From Planctomycetota bacterium (lineage in GTDB: Bacteria; Planctomycetota; Phycisphaerae; UBA1845; PWPN01), in the NCBI GenBank assembly GCA_022711465.1, contig JAKLEZ010000028.1, positions 1-64,000 of the forward strand: a DNA stretch of 64,000 bases, given 5' to 3'. Each line of letters starts with the position of its first letter. Positions within the stretch are counted from its first letter, which is position 1. Made by a program: the position numbers and the translations under genes. The notes beneath the pieces are model-generated. The model was given only the letters and a program-made list of their open reading frames with translations, was not told the origin of the DNA and made no database searches. This document shows positions 24,401-32,853 of this stretch, piece after piece.

Positions 24401-26591
24401 CCCTGCGCGATTCGTGGGCCAGGGCACCGACAAACCGGGCACGGGAAAACAATCGTCGAGGACGGCGGATCGGCCGCCTCAACCCAACGGTCCGTCCGAG
24501 CAGATGCTCGTGGAAAACGTCTTCCCGAATAGTGCCCCTGCTATCGCGGCATCCGGAAACAGCCTGATGCTGCTTTATGTCGAGGACAACGGATTACCCA
24601 ACGATCTGCAGTTCACGGACATCCACTGGACCCGTTTCGACGGCGGCTCCTGGTCCACCCCGGTGCCGATCCTCCCGGATAGCCGGGCCGAGTTCGGGCC
24701 TCAGGTGGCATTCGACGGCAACGGCGACGCCATCGCGGCCTGGGAGCGCGTAAAGGACCCTGCTTTCGACACCCCCGAGCTTCCGGCGATGGCCGCCGAA
24801 CTGGAGATCGTCTGGGCACGATGGGATCACGCGACCCAGGCATGGACCAGTCCGGCGGCACTGACAAACAACGACTACCTCGACCACGGCCCGCAGATTT
24901 GCGGACCGCTGCAAGACGGCAGCCTGTTGCTGGTGTGGACGGGGAACACGCAGAACCTCTTCCTGGGCTACGGCTTGCCCGGGACGGCTTCGAACAGCAC
25001 GGTCTACTGGTCACGATGGGATCCGGCCAGCCAGGCATGGGGGGCGCTGGCGGCGCTGGTGGGCAACATGACCTGCCAACTATCCGCGAGCCTGGCAGGC
25101 AACGGCGACACCGCGGTCTACGCCTGGACGCAGGACATGGACAGCGATCTGGGTACGACGGGTGACCAGGAGCTTTGGACCTGCACGTACACCGGCTCGG
25201 GCTGGGGGCCCCCGGTGCAGCGAACCGACAACAGTCTGCCCGACCGCTACGCCCACGCGGCGGTATCGCCTGACGGGATGGTCTACCTCGCGTGGCTGCA
25301 GGGCGAGGATCTGGTGATGGATACGAACTTCGCTGGCGCTCCCTCGACCGTGCGGGCCGACTCGCAGACCGCAGGCTTCGCCGACCTGGAGATGACACTG
25401 GGGCCGGCGGGGAACCTCGTGCTCATCTGGCAGGAGCAAAGCGAGGATGGCCCTGATGCCAACTGCACCGTGTACGACCCCATTTCCGGCCGCTGGAGCA
25501 AGGATATTCCATTGTTCAGCGACGCCGCTTCGGAGCGAGCGTTTTCTGCCGTCTGGGACGACTCCGGCAACCTGACACTGGCCTACAACCGGATCGAGCT
25601 TCAGTACGTTACCAGGACCGTCACCTTGGAGGGTGGGCAACAGCTTGAGATTGAAAACGTGCCGGAGCAGGGCCGCGTAGATCTCGGCGTGCTCAAATGC
25701 CCGGTTGGAAAAGACCTGATGATTGGCACAAGCGACTTTCTGGTGGAAGGCAGCAGCTATCTCCCGCCGGCTGAACTAAAGCTCTCGGCCACAGTCCACA
25801 ACGTCGGCAACCTGGCCGTTGAGAATGCCGTGGTGGCATTCTATGATGGTGATCCTGCGAGCGGTGGCGCGGAGATCGCAAGGAAGACAATCAGCGGATG
25901 GCTGGACGGCGGAGCGGCTGCCACGGCAGAGGTCAGGTGGACTGTGCCGGAACCGGCGGCGGTGCACGCGCTGTATGCTGTCGCCGATCTTGATGGGGCT
26001 CACACCGAAATCGACGACGAGAACAACACCGCAGCCGTTACAGTCGGCGGCACGGATTTATCCCTGATGCTGGTTTCTTCTGAGGCTCGGCAGGATGGCT
26101 CCGCCCGCATCATCCTGTCGGTGGTGAATCGCGGGGTCGGCGCGCCGGCGACCTCCGTGGCGCTCAGACCAGCGGGCGGAACGGAGACTCCGATTGCCAC
26201 GGTCGAAGCTCCGGCCCTCGGAGCGGGCCTGTCCAGCCAAGTGGCTGTGGATCTCCCCGCGGCTATCCTGCAGCCGGGCAACAACCTGTTTACCGCGACG
26301 GCTGATGACGCGAACGTGGCCAACGATGTGGATCCTAACAACAACTCAACCACATTCAACGTTCTACTCGTGCATTTCGTCGCGGCAGACCTGGACCACG
26401 ACGGCGACGTTGACAAAGATGATTACGTCGCTTTCCAGGGCTGTGCTTCTGGGACGGCAATTCCGCTGGCCGCTGGTTGCGGAGGGAAGGACTTCGACGC
26501 CGACGGCGACGTGGATCAATCTGACTTCGGTATCTTTCAGCGCTGCTACAGCGGCGAGAACAGATCCGCCGACCCGGCGTGCGCGAACTGA
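21432..26591 (+). CDS. very large secreted protein with dockerin-like C-terminus
   Basis: A 1719-residue exported protein. It has a signal peptide (LAAALAGLLVIGRFSPALAE) and Ig-like/carboxypeptidase-regulatory-like beta domains (GVSGQVIDAVTKSRLDGVAV near 490). A long middle region includes WSRWDPASQAWG-type propeller repeats (~1070-1380). A CARDB-like segment (LSATVHNVGNLAVENAVVAF) near 1450 is followed by an EF-hand/dockerin-like tail (DLDHDGDVDKDDYVAFQGC, DADGDVDQSDFGIFQRC). It is probably surface-attached or in extracellular complexes. Its ATG overlaps the RT frame end by four bases. The N-terminal LTLTPVSRSW motif is shared with the protein at 28197, the large gene behind the second, decayed DGR. 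Confidence 0.8.
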   Translation: MRDHHHDLAAALAGLLVIGRFSPALAEISYSDSEDLAVELRVNNPAEDESVDVWIDARVNRPATGDTPDLTVDLQLNDPREYDSDSFPLTLTPVSRSWADGELNASVPAIDEKVISPRDSGSYAAAEKIEARYEQGVLRVDLRYQVFSTTTPDTDRDQIFLAAETGDGSNRKVLAVLYDGFPGLSPGVISWWSNQSVALPLAAGTYRLVLVRTAATDAAVGQALYEATPTYGWRVLVGSFTIPTCVPSVTQHTIVQSDEFFTAVDQISSHVSDQGLLEFFARFQLVDRGATLGENVQLLLAAGGKVLAPLYDGRPGSCPGVVRTADLRNGIDLSKLEPGSYELLAVLTQETDLDAAVTAYELNHAGQRVTIGALTVGTAPGTVCLWPAASYSTATNTLNLSAWPTEGPSPEQQEPVDGATITWSLKDASETTLAAGSLACQSSTQFVPCTDRHTLVAPLPTGSYRVDFLLTTPHNRRGTASATFTVAAQFGVSGQVIDAVTKSRLDGVAVTAGGVSDTTHDGGRYELKGVTRAAATTLVASKSGYATTAILLEPPAPCQQLVQDVAMTPAVGTGPVVTTARLQLNGLFLSGLALKNRCTVGVDWNGQPGMVAFYLDNDTQQLDEVAGSFAGASYELDMGDKRLTPGQHTIRIRATSSEGQPSPLFEQPIRLIAIPDALRAFADLLIAETSAEREGELFVHVDYEFPPSGLPLSQPIDLNLGPLGKFGASFGVNASFDYTLSDGEFEIAIGVTAEGRQGKRGRRPTIPGLTRHPKMKLYVGNREITGEVSAKLDGTADWRDGIALESLQGHAAIAGRFELGKVGLADLLGPGLSTSLGAIPGLSGVVSNFAAKIYLIPSIEGDAVFAVSPAFKFDELRIAGDLGLEAAYEPKMGSCQMRLYVGGKPGATLVIPREGGLHLEEMRFWAYAGASFEIASFTIGPVEYVFVNKTWPTASAEPAPKTADRLPAYSNDPLEVNCPRPMSRDYRAAGPARFVGQGTDKPGTGKQSSRTADRPPQPNGPSEQMLVENVFPNSAPAIAASGNSLMLLYVEDNGLPNDLQFTDIHWTRFDGGSWSTPVPILPDSRAEFGPQVAFDGNGDAIAAWERVKDPAFDTPELPAMAAELEIVWARWDHATQAWTSPAALTNNDYLDHGPQICGPLQDGSLLLVWTGNTQNLFLGYGLPGTASNSTVYWSRWDPASQAWGALAALVGNMTCQLSASLAGNGDTAVYAWTQDMDSDLGTTGDQELWTCTYTGSGWGPPVQRTDNSLPDRYAHAAVSPDGMVYLAWLQGEDLVMDTNFAGAPSTVRADSQTAGFADLEMTLGPAGNLVLIWQEQSEDGPDANCTVYDPISGRWSKDIPLFSDAASERAFSAVWDDSGNLTLAYNRIELQYVTRTVTLEGGQQLEIENVPEQGRVDLGVLKCPVGKDLMIGTSDFLVEGSSYLPPAELKLSATVHNVGNLAVENAVVAFYDGDPASGGAEIARKTISGWLDGGAAATAEVRWTVPEPAAVHALYAVADLDGAHTEIDDENNTAAVTVGGTDLSLMLVSSEARQDGSARIILSVVNRGVGAPATSVALRPAGGTETPIATVEAPALGAGLSSQVAVDLPAAILQPGNNLFTATADDANVANDVDPNNNSTTFNVLLVHFVAADLDHDGDVDKDDYVAFQGCASGTAIPLAAGCGGKDFDADGDVDQSDFGIFQRCYSGENRSADPACAN

Positions 26592-26762
26592 AGGTGTACG
26601 GGTTGCGAAGTACGGAGCCTCTGTTGCGGCTCGAGACACTCATGTGGCTCGCTTCAGACAACTGGTCAGTCAAGACGTCGCGCGAGAAGCGGTTCGACGC
26701 CGAAACCATAGCGGGAGTTCAGCTTACGCGCGGAAGAACACGTTAGATGAGGAGGACGACGG

Positions 26763-27824
26763 ATGAGACACATTCGGACGAAAGGTATCGTGCTGTGGAT
26801 GGTACCTCTGGCGGGAGTGAGCGGGCAAGCGTGGGCCCAGGAAGGTCCGCGAGTGGAGAACGTGACGGCCGTCCAGATGCCGGGGGCGGAGCGGCGGGTG
26901 CAGATTCAGTATGACATCTCTGATGCAGACTCGGGACTGTGCACGGTGTGGGTGCTGGCTGGGCGGGTAGTGGACGACGAGGTTCCGGCGTGGGACATTC
27001 CGGCCATCACGCTGACGGGCACGAACAGCATCGGGCCCAACGTTACGACCACGCCAACACCGGTCCGAAAGACCGTCATCTGGGACGCGGGAGCGGACAT
27101 TCCGGGGATCGCGGGTCGCTTTCGGATCCGCGTGTACGCGGACGATGGCAACGGCATGGCCAATATGGTCTTCGTCGCTCAGGATGCCCAGTACTCGCTT
27201 GGGGGTTACTGGATCGACAAGTACGAGGTGACCAATCAGCGCTACTGCGAGTACCTCAACAGCGTAGACGCGGCGAGGGCGACGGCCCACTACGACAGCC
27301 AGATGGAGATCACCAAGAAGGGATCGGTCTACACCGTGAACGAGGGCCGGCAGAACTACCCGCTACGCTACGTCAGCTATAACGACGCCGTCGATTTCGC
27401 GCTCTGGCTCAGCCAACGCGAAGGTCGGACCTATCGCCTTCCCTCAGCGGACGAGTGGTACAAGGCCGCGGCCTGGGACCCGGTGGCCAAGAAGCACTGG
27501 ACCTACGGGTTTCAGCGCGACACGATCGACTGCGACTGGTGCGTATACAACGGAACGAGTTGCGGAAACAACGGCCCACGCGTTGTGGGGTACTTCAACG
27601 GAAAGGACGGGCGAAACGACGCTAGAAGCTACTACGGCTGCTATGACATGTCCGGCAACCTGTGGGAATGGACCAGCCAGTTGTCCGGCTCCTATCGGGT
27701 TATCCGCGGCGGCGGTTGGTACCACAACGCGAACGGCTGCGCTTGCTCGAACCGCGACGACGACGCGCCGTCCGCTCGGAACGGCAGCTTAGGGTTCCGC
27801 TTGGTCCTGGACTTGGAGGAGTAA
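26763..27824 (+). CDS. second FGE-fold DGR target protein
   Basis: A 353-residue paralogue of the 18479 protein. The signal peptide ends near QAWAQ, then an Ig-like domain, then the FGE/C-type-lectin domain (YWIDKYEVTNQRYCEYLN, YRLPSADEWYKAA, YDMSGNLWEWTS). The variable end reads RGGGWYHNANGCACSNRDDDAPSARNGSLGFRLVL. Asp, His, Tyr, Ala and Gly at the Asn template positions fit past adenine mutagenesis. The start is supported by GAGGAGG. The intervening 26592-26762 shows no gene. Its own DGR machinery has collapsed; whether the intact RT/TR at 20-21 kb can still serve it in trans is open. Confidence 0.85.
   Translation: MRHIRTKGIVLWMVPLAGVSGQAWAQEGPRVENVTAVQMPGAERRVQIQYDISDADSGLCTVWVLAGRVVDDEVPAWDIPAITLTGTNSIGPNVTTTPTPVRKTVIWDAGADIPGIAGRFRIRVYADDGNGMANMVFVAQDAQYSLGGYWIDKYEVTNQRYCEYLNSVDAARATAHYDSQMEITKKGSVYTVNEGRQNYPLRYVSYNDAVDFALWLSQREGRTYRLPSADEWYKAAAWDPVAKKHWTYGFQRDTIDCDWCVYNGTSCGNNGPRVVGYFNGKDGRNDARSYYGCYDMSGNLWEWTSQLSGSYRVIRGGGWYHNANGCACSNRDDDAPSARNGSLGFRLVLDLEE
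27696..27812 (+). repeat. DGR variable region VR2
   Basis: Same length (117 bases) and flanks as VR1 (CGGGTTATCCGCGGCGGC ... TTCCGCTTGGTCCTGGAC). Compared with TR at 21074 it shows adenine changes but also several non-adenine ones around 27727-27740, so its original template was probably the related, now deleted TR2 whose end survives at 27946. Confidence 0.85.
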
Positions 27825-27894
27825 CGCTTTGCTCTTTGTTCCCTTACTCTTTGCCGCGAGCGAAGCGAGCGTCGCGTTGTTTTGGATTTGAGAG

Positions 27895-27982
27895 ATGGCG
27901 CAGGAACTGAAGGTCATCGCTGACTTCTATGATTTCACGCTGTGGCCGGAACAACAACATCGGGTTCCGGTCGGTCCTGCAC
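27895..27982 (+). pseudogene. collapsed DGR: avd start fused to TR end
   Basis: Positions 27895-27945 encode MAQELKVIADFYDFTLW, the first 17 residues of Avd. The next base enters CCGGAACAACAACATCGGG, the 3' end of a template repeat, up to GGTCCTGCAC at 27982. A deletion has removed the rest of avd, the whole RT and most of TR, about 1.3 kb by comparison with 19661-21190. The 27983-28196 stretch then resembles the sequence that follows TR at 21191-21370 (GGTTCACGGATCG, GAGGGTG, AGTCCTGG), confirming that a full copy once existed. Confidence 0.9.
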
Positions 27983-28196
27983 CTTCAGAAGGTGCTCGCG
28001 GGCGCCCGACCCAGAATCACATGGTTCACGGATCGTGCGAGGGTGGTCTTGAAAGTCCTGGCCCTGTTCCTGTGCTGGCTTCGGAGGGTATTCTCGAAGC
28101 CGGCCAAATCTACGCAGTGCAGCCAGGTGGGGCTAGTAGGCAGCGAGCCGACGGTCCCACCCGGCTGTTTTGCGAGGGCATGGGAGAAACAGCAGC

Positions 28197-31187
28197 ATGA
28201 GAAGCAAATCACACTGCTGGCCGTTGGGGCGTTTCGTCAGACCTGCACAAGTGCTGACGATTGCCGTGTCGGCAATTGTGGTGTCCCCGGTGGTGGCTCA
28301 GATGGGCAACCTGGCATACAAGGAAAGCGATGAGTTTGGGCTCGATGCTAGGCTCGGCCAGCCATCTTACGGGGAGAGTTCCCAGGATACGGAGTTGACG
28401 CTGACGCCGATCGCGCGGACATGGGGAAGCGCGGATCTTGACGTCGATACGCGCAGGGTGCCGGAGAGCATCGAGATTGGTCCGAACGACTGGCGCATCG
28501 TGTCGGGGGCCTCGCTGACAGTCGTCGGCCAAGTCTACGATTCGGGCCACGTGCCCCTGGAAGGCGTGGACATCGGGGTTGAGGATCCTCTCCTCATGCA
28601 ATCCATCCAGCAGGCCGCAACCACAGACGAGACAGGCTGGTTTACATACACGATCAACACCGTGCCAGCGACAACCTCAGGCAACTACTCCTTTGTGTTC
28701 TATGCAGGCTGGTCAGGACACTGTTACAGCACGGTGACGGTCGTGGTGTTGCCCGCTCACGAGCCGGATGTTGTCTTGGGCGGTTATGAACTCACGGTCG
28801 GTGTGAATGGTGTGCAGCCGCTCGAACCCGCTGGCCAACTGTTGAACCGCCGGACTGCGAACGGGTACATACCGCGACTGACGAGTGAGCAGCGAACCAA
28901 TGGGGCAGCGGCGTTCATCGGGAAGATCGGGGATTATGGTCGAGATGTTGTGGAAGGGGTGGTCTCCGACCCGATGACATGGGTGGGTGTTGTGGGTACG
29001 GCTGGCTGCTTCATCCCGACAGGTGTCACGCAGGCGACCCTGTGCCCGATCGGTATCACGATCCTGTCGACCTCCGTGGCCAAGACGGCCGTCGTTCAAG
29101 GGGCCCACAACATCGCGGATGCGACGGATCTGAGTAACGAGGACAAGGCGGCCGTTCATGACGCGATCAACGCGGGCGATTTCCTCTGGTCGGTCGCGAC
29201 GCTGGATACGGCCGGCGGCGTGGTCGAGACGACCTCGGGCCTCTCGGATGTCGTCAGCGCCACGTACAACCTGGTGCCGGCCTCCGATGGAGACTACGAA
29301 CGCATCATCCTGGTCGGCAGCAGCGGCGACCAGACGCAGGCATTCTGTTTGTGGCGGAAGCCGCACCCCGCGGCCGGTATCTCACTGGACCGCTGGTGGG
29401 CGTACGCAGGGACCGGCCCCATGAACGTGGAACTCGAGGTCGGAATCGAGAACGACGAATCATACACGCTCAGCTTGGTGATGCCTGGCGATGGGACGCC
29501 GAGCGACTACTGGGTCATGGGAGATTACCCCTACGCAACTGTCGACCACGACAGCGTTGAACGTGAGTTTCTCCAGCAAGGCACCCTGTATACGGCAACG
29601 CTGGGTCGGCTGTCTGCCGGGCTCCATACGATACAGGTCTACGACCTGAGGCCAAGCACGGAGCCTTCGATGGGGCAGGTCCGGTTCATCCTCGATGGGC
29701 CGTCGAAGGAGTATTCCTATTTCGCGGTGTTCATCGCCGACCGGCCAGGACTGACCGATGGCGATATCCAGGGAATCTCGTTTGAGGATCATGCCGGCAA
29801 CATCCTCAGCATAGGGTCCGTACTCGAACTGGCGCAGACTTTCTCTCCCCGGCTGTTCTTTGACGCGCGAGAGAATTACTTTCCTCAGACCGTGGAGGAC
29901 ACGCTGAGCGCAGGCGCGGATCTTGTGGAACCGCGGGACGGTCCCCAGGATGTGCTGATGCACGTACATACCACCGATGACCTGTTGCTGGCTGCTCGCC
30001 GTTTCGGCAGCGGCGGAGACCTTGACAAACGGTGGTTGGATCTTCCAGGCACGGGGCCCAACGCGCTCGGGACCGTGAATGGAACACCGGCGAATCCGCT
30101 GATGTACGCAACCGTGGTCCAAGAGGAGGACGCAACCGGACGATACGTCGTGATCAGCTATCTACTCCATTATGGATACAGCAACTGGAAGCAGCACGGC
30201 GGCTACAACAACCACGAATGCGACTGGGAAGGGGGTTTTGTATACCTGAAGCAGGACCAGACGGCTCCCGGTGCGCCGTACCGGCCGTTCCGTGTGGCGT
30301 ACTCGCAGCATGAGAAATGGATGTTCAACCTTAGCCCCCTATGGCAGACTTCAGGTGGCGAGTACGCGAACTGGGGCTGCCTGATTCAGCACAATCGTGT
30401 ATGCGGGACGCCCCACTGGACCCACCCTTACCTTTATGTGGGGCGCGGCGGCCACGCGAGTTACTTTCAGGCCGGTGAGAGGGAATACCGCGTGGGGCTC
30501 GATAAGTTCGTTGAGGAGTTCAATGGCCGTCTGCCTGCGGCTGAGTCTCGTGTCATTCTGCTGAGTCGGGTGACCGAGGCAAGAGTCAGCGGCCAAGGGT
30601 GGCTCGTCTACCCGGGAAACTGGGGTCAGCCGGACCTTCCGGATGCGCCGGGCGAAGGAAACGATGACGCAGGCGACAGCGGGCCCGTCGGACCGGTTTT
30701 CGCCGGACCCAGGCTCGGCGAGTTGCAGGCGGGGGCACGATGGCTCGATCCCCTTCACTGGCCGACGATGGGCGCGGATTTCGGGAACTGGTGCCATACT
30801 GTCAGCGGGTTAGGCAGTGAGGATCCTGATCTGGACGGCTTCATCGGCGTCCTCGACAACTGCCCGCAGAATCCCAATCCGGACCAGGCCGACACTGACG
30901 GCGATGGTGTCGGGGACGTCTGCGATCACTGCCCTGGGACAACGTTGGGAATCACGGTCTCGAGCCTTGGGTGCCCGGCGTCTCAGGCTGATGATGATCT
31001 GGACGGCGACGTCGATCAGCAGGACTTCGGTTCCATGCAGGTCTGCTTCGGCGAGTCTCCTGTGTCCTCGACCTGCCACTGGGCCGATCTCGATCACAAC
31101 GGAAGTGTCAATCGGGCAGATGTGGACATCTTCCTGCGGTGCAGCAATGGGCCGGCAGTCCCTGCGGACCCGACTTGTGCGAACTGA
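28197..31187 (+). CDS. large secreted protein with TSP3 and dockerin-like repeats
   Basis: A 996-residue exported protein. The start at 28197 (MRSKSHCWPLG) gives a signal peptide ending near VVAQ. After the LTLTPIARTW motif comes a regulatory-like beta domain (VVGQVYDSGHVPLEGVDIGV). A central region contains histidine- and tryptophan-rich stretches (NNHECDWEGGFVYLKQD) reminiscent of a Vps62-like/secreted fold. Then come thrombospondin-3-type calcium repeats (DNCPQNPNPDQADTDGDGVG) and a dockerin-like EF-hand tail. It is likely bound at the cell surface with calcium. It stands in the same place relative to the decayed DGR as the 21432 gene does to the intact one. Confidence 0.75.
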   Translation: MRSKSHCWPLGRFVRPAQVLTIAVSAIVVSPVVAQMGNLAYKESDEFGLDARLGQPSYGESSQDTELTLTPIARTWGSADLDVDTRRVPESIEIGPNDWRIVSGASLTVVGQVYDSGHVPLEGVDIGVEDPLLMQSIQQAATTDETGWFTYTINTVPATTSGNYSFVFYAGWSGHCYSTVTVVVLPAHEPDVVLGGYELTVGVNGVQPLEPAGQLLNRRTANGYIPRLTSEQRTNGAAAFIGKIGDYGRDVVEGVVSDPMTWVGVVGTAGCFIPTGVTQATLCPIGITILSTSVAKTAVVQGAHNIADATDLSNEDKAAVHDAINAGDFLWSVATLDTAGGVVETTSGLSDVVSATYNLVPASDGDYERIILVGSSGDQTQAFCLWRKPHPAAGISLDRWWAYAGTGPMNVELEVGIENDESYTLSLVMPGDGTPSDYWVMGDYPYATVDHDSVEREFLQQGTLYTATLGRLSAGLHTIQVYDLRPSTEPSMGQVRFILDGPSKEYSYFAVFIADRPGLTDGDIQGISFEDHAGNILSIGSVLELAQTFSPRLFFDARENYFPQTVEDTLSAGADLVEPRDGPQDVLMHVHTTDDLLLAARRFGSGGDLDKRWLDLPGTGPNALGTVNGTPANPLMYATVVQEEDATGRYVVISYLLHYGYSNWKQHGGYNNHECDWEGGFVYLKQDQTAPGAPYRPFRVAYSQHEKWMFNLSPLWQTSGGEYANWGCLIQHNRVCGTPHWTHPYLYVGRGGHASYFQAGEREYRVGLDKFVEEFNGRLPAAESRVILLSRVTEARVSGQGWLVYPGNWGQPDLPDAPGEGNDDAGDSGPVGPVFAGPRLGELQAGARWLDPLHWPTMGADFGNWCHTVSGLGSEDPDLDGFIGVLDNCPQNPNPDQADTDGDGVGDVCDHCPGTTLGITVSSLGCPASQADDDLDGDVDQQDFGSMQVCFGESPVSSTCHWADLDHNGSVNRADVDIFLRCSNGPAVPADPTCAN

Positions 31188-31215
31188 AGCTGTGTCGCTC
31201 GTAGGGCGAGGAAGC

Positions 31216-32463
31216 TCAGCCCCTCAGTTCGAAGTTCATCCGGATCGCCCCGTAGATCTTCTGGATCAGTTCCTCGGACAGGTCGAGGATGATCTCGCGT
31301 GTCCGGCCGTAGCGACCGCGGGAGAGGACGCGGCTGCGGACCAGGGAGTACATGTCCAGTTCGTCGAGCAGGTCGCCGAAGGCCCGGCCGGTCATGGCCC
31401 GCAGGCCGGTCCGGTCGCAGAAGCCCTGGTAGGCGTCGTAGGCGTCGCCGGTGCCGATGGGCGCGCCCTTGGCTCGGCTGGTGGCCTCGATCACGGCGGC
31501 CATGGCCGCCTGGAGCTGCACGGGGGCCGAGCGCAGCAGGGTGAGATAACGGTCGCGGTCGAGTTCCAGGGCGGCGTTATCCACCAGGGCCAGGGTGATC
31601 GTGCTCCCGGCCTTCTCGGCCAGGTAGGCACTCTTGCCCAGCAAGGCGACGGCCTGGCGGGCGTCGCCGTGATCCTGGCTGGCCATGGCGGCGATCTTCT
31701 CCACCACGCCGGGCTGGACGCTGCCGGGTAAGAGGGCCTTCTCGACGCGGATGCGCAGGATGTGCTGGAGGTCCACGGCGTCGTAGGGTTTGAAGATGAG
31801 CTCGTTGAGCTTCAGGAACGACTTGACGCGCGGGTCGAGGTGATCCGGCCAGTTCAGTCGGTTCGACACGAACACGAGAATCAGCTTCGCCTGGATGCGC
31901 TGCGGCAGGCGGCGGACCAGGAAGGTCATGAAGGCGTCGCGGTCGCGCCGGACGTTGTCGACCTCGTCGATGAACAGGATCAGGTATCCCGGGTAGCTGG
32001 CAAGTTCGGCCTCGATGCGGAGCATGAGCTCCTCGAGGGAGATGCCCTTCTTGTAGCGCCGGCTGGCGCCGAGCATGCAGGCGAGGTCGTTGAGGGCCCG
32101 GAAGCACGGCCGGGGTGTGGACAGGTCGAGGTGTTCGTGGCGGACGGGCACGTTCTTGGCCCGGGCCATTTCGGCCAGCAGGTTGAGGAAGAAGCTCAGG
32201 GTGAGCGTCTTGCCGGTGCCGGTCTTGCCCCAGATGGCCAGATGACAGGGGTGATCGCCGCGCAGCACGCCGGCGAAGTGGCTGCTGAGCTCCTGGATCT
32301 CGGCATCGCGGACGTTGGCGTTGAAGATCTCCTCGAGCACCGCGAGCTGCTCGGAGCGAATGAGCTGTTCGTCATCCAGGAATCGCCGGTCCTTGATGAT
32401 GGCGTTGCCGACCATGTGCTGGATGCGGCTGGCCATCCTTGATCGTACGGTTGTCGGTTCCAT
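31216..32463 (-). CDS. archaeal-type Orc1/Cdc6 replication initiator
   Basis: A 415-residue AAA+ protein. The ATG at 32463 is preferred (GGAGGTG eight bases upstream). Walker A GKTGTGKT is at residues 79-86, Walker B LILFIDEVD near 162-169, sensor-1 VFVSNR near 201 and sensor-2 GDARQA near 266-271. A C-terminal winged helix (~305-415) contains GRAFGDLLDEL and GRYGRTREI. Domain order, length and motifs are those of archaeal Orc1/Cdc6, which binds origin recognition boxes and loads the MCM helicase; bacteria normally use DnaA. ORB-like repeats lie next to and over its start. It may drive replication of an extrachromosomal or integrated element. Alternative: a generic Orc/TniB-type AAA protein, less likely given the winged helix. 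Confidence 0.85.
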   Translation of the reverse strand: MEPTTVRSRMASRIQHMVGNAIIKDRRFLDDEQLIRSEQLAVLEEIFNANVRDAEIQELSSHFAGVLRGDHPCHLAIWGKTGTGKTLTLSFFLNLLAEMARAKNVPVRHEHLDLSTPRPCFRALNDLACMLGASRRYKKGISLEELMLRIEAELASYPGYLILFIDEVDNVRRDRDAFMTFLVRRLPQRIQAKLILVFVSNRLNWPDHLDPRVKSFLKLNELIFKPYDAVDLQHILRIRVEKALLPGSVQPGVVEKIAAMASQDHGDARQAVALLGKSAYLAEKAGSTITLALVDNAALELDRDRYLTLLRSAPVQLQAAMAAVIEATSRAKGAPIGTGDAYDAYQGFCDRTGLRAMTGRAFGDLLDELDMYSLVRSRVLSRGRYGRTREIILDLSEELIQKIYGAIRMNFELRG

Positions 32464-32728
32464 TGGAAAAGCACCTCCGAGATGCTCCAGTGGAAGCACC
32501 GGTATATAAATCTTCCGCCCGCCAGTGAGAGTGGTGTTCCGATGGAACCTCCCCGCGGGCCGGAGCAGGTTCCATGCATTCTGGGTTTTTCCCAGAAGGT
32601 CCCGGGGCCGGTAGCCCGGGCGGGGTTTATAAGCGTCGTCCCGTAGTAATAGTAAGTAGTAGGTAGTAGTAGTTAGTAAATAAAGAGGAGAGAGAGGAGA
32701 GAGAAGAGAGAATGTTCCAGTGGAAAAC
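32457..32728. other. origin-like region with ORB-type repeats
   Basis: Repeats of the form TTCCANTGGAA: 32458-32468 (TTCCATTGGAA, spanning the orc1 start codon), 32486-32495 (TCCAGTGGAA), 32537-32547 (TTCCGATGGAA) and 32715-32725 (GTTCCAGTGGAAAAC with flanks). This matches the dyad core of archaeal origin recognition boxes. Between the third and fourth lie an A/T-rich GTA-repeat tract (32643-32685) and a 29-base polypurine (GA) tract (32685-32713), candidates for an unwinding element. It sits between orc1/cdc6 and the end of the PEP-CTERM gene; 32729-32853 shows nothing else. Function as an origin is inferred. Confidence 0.65.
32503..32517 (-). promoter_or_regulatory. archaeal-like BRE/TATA promoter of orc1/cdc6
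   Basis: On the minus strand CGGAAGA is followed by TTTATATA, the form of an archaeal BRE plus TATA box. A start about 25 bases further gives a ~19-base leader that contains the GGAGGTG ribosome site. No bacterial -35 hexamer is evident. Confidence 0.6.
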
Positions 32729-32853
32729 TACTGGCTCTGGTGACCGGACTTTGATCCGCCCAAAGACCCTGCCCCAAAAATCGCGGTGAGTTGTCTGCCG
32801 CCTTGCGCAGTGGGAGAGGCGAGGGACATGGGGAGGTCCAAGCACGCAAGGGG

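Noticed and set aside
32372..32575. Leftward ORF beginning at a TATA-like element near 32625
   Set aside because: It overlaps the orc1 promoter and start in another frame and shows no sensible protein sequence.
32457..32728. DnaA-box bacterial origin
   Set aside because: No TTATCCACA-type boxes seen; the repeats instead fit the TTCCANTGGAA archaeal core.
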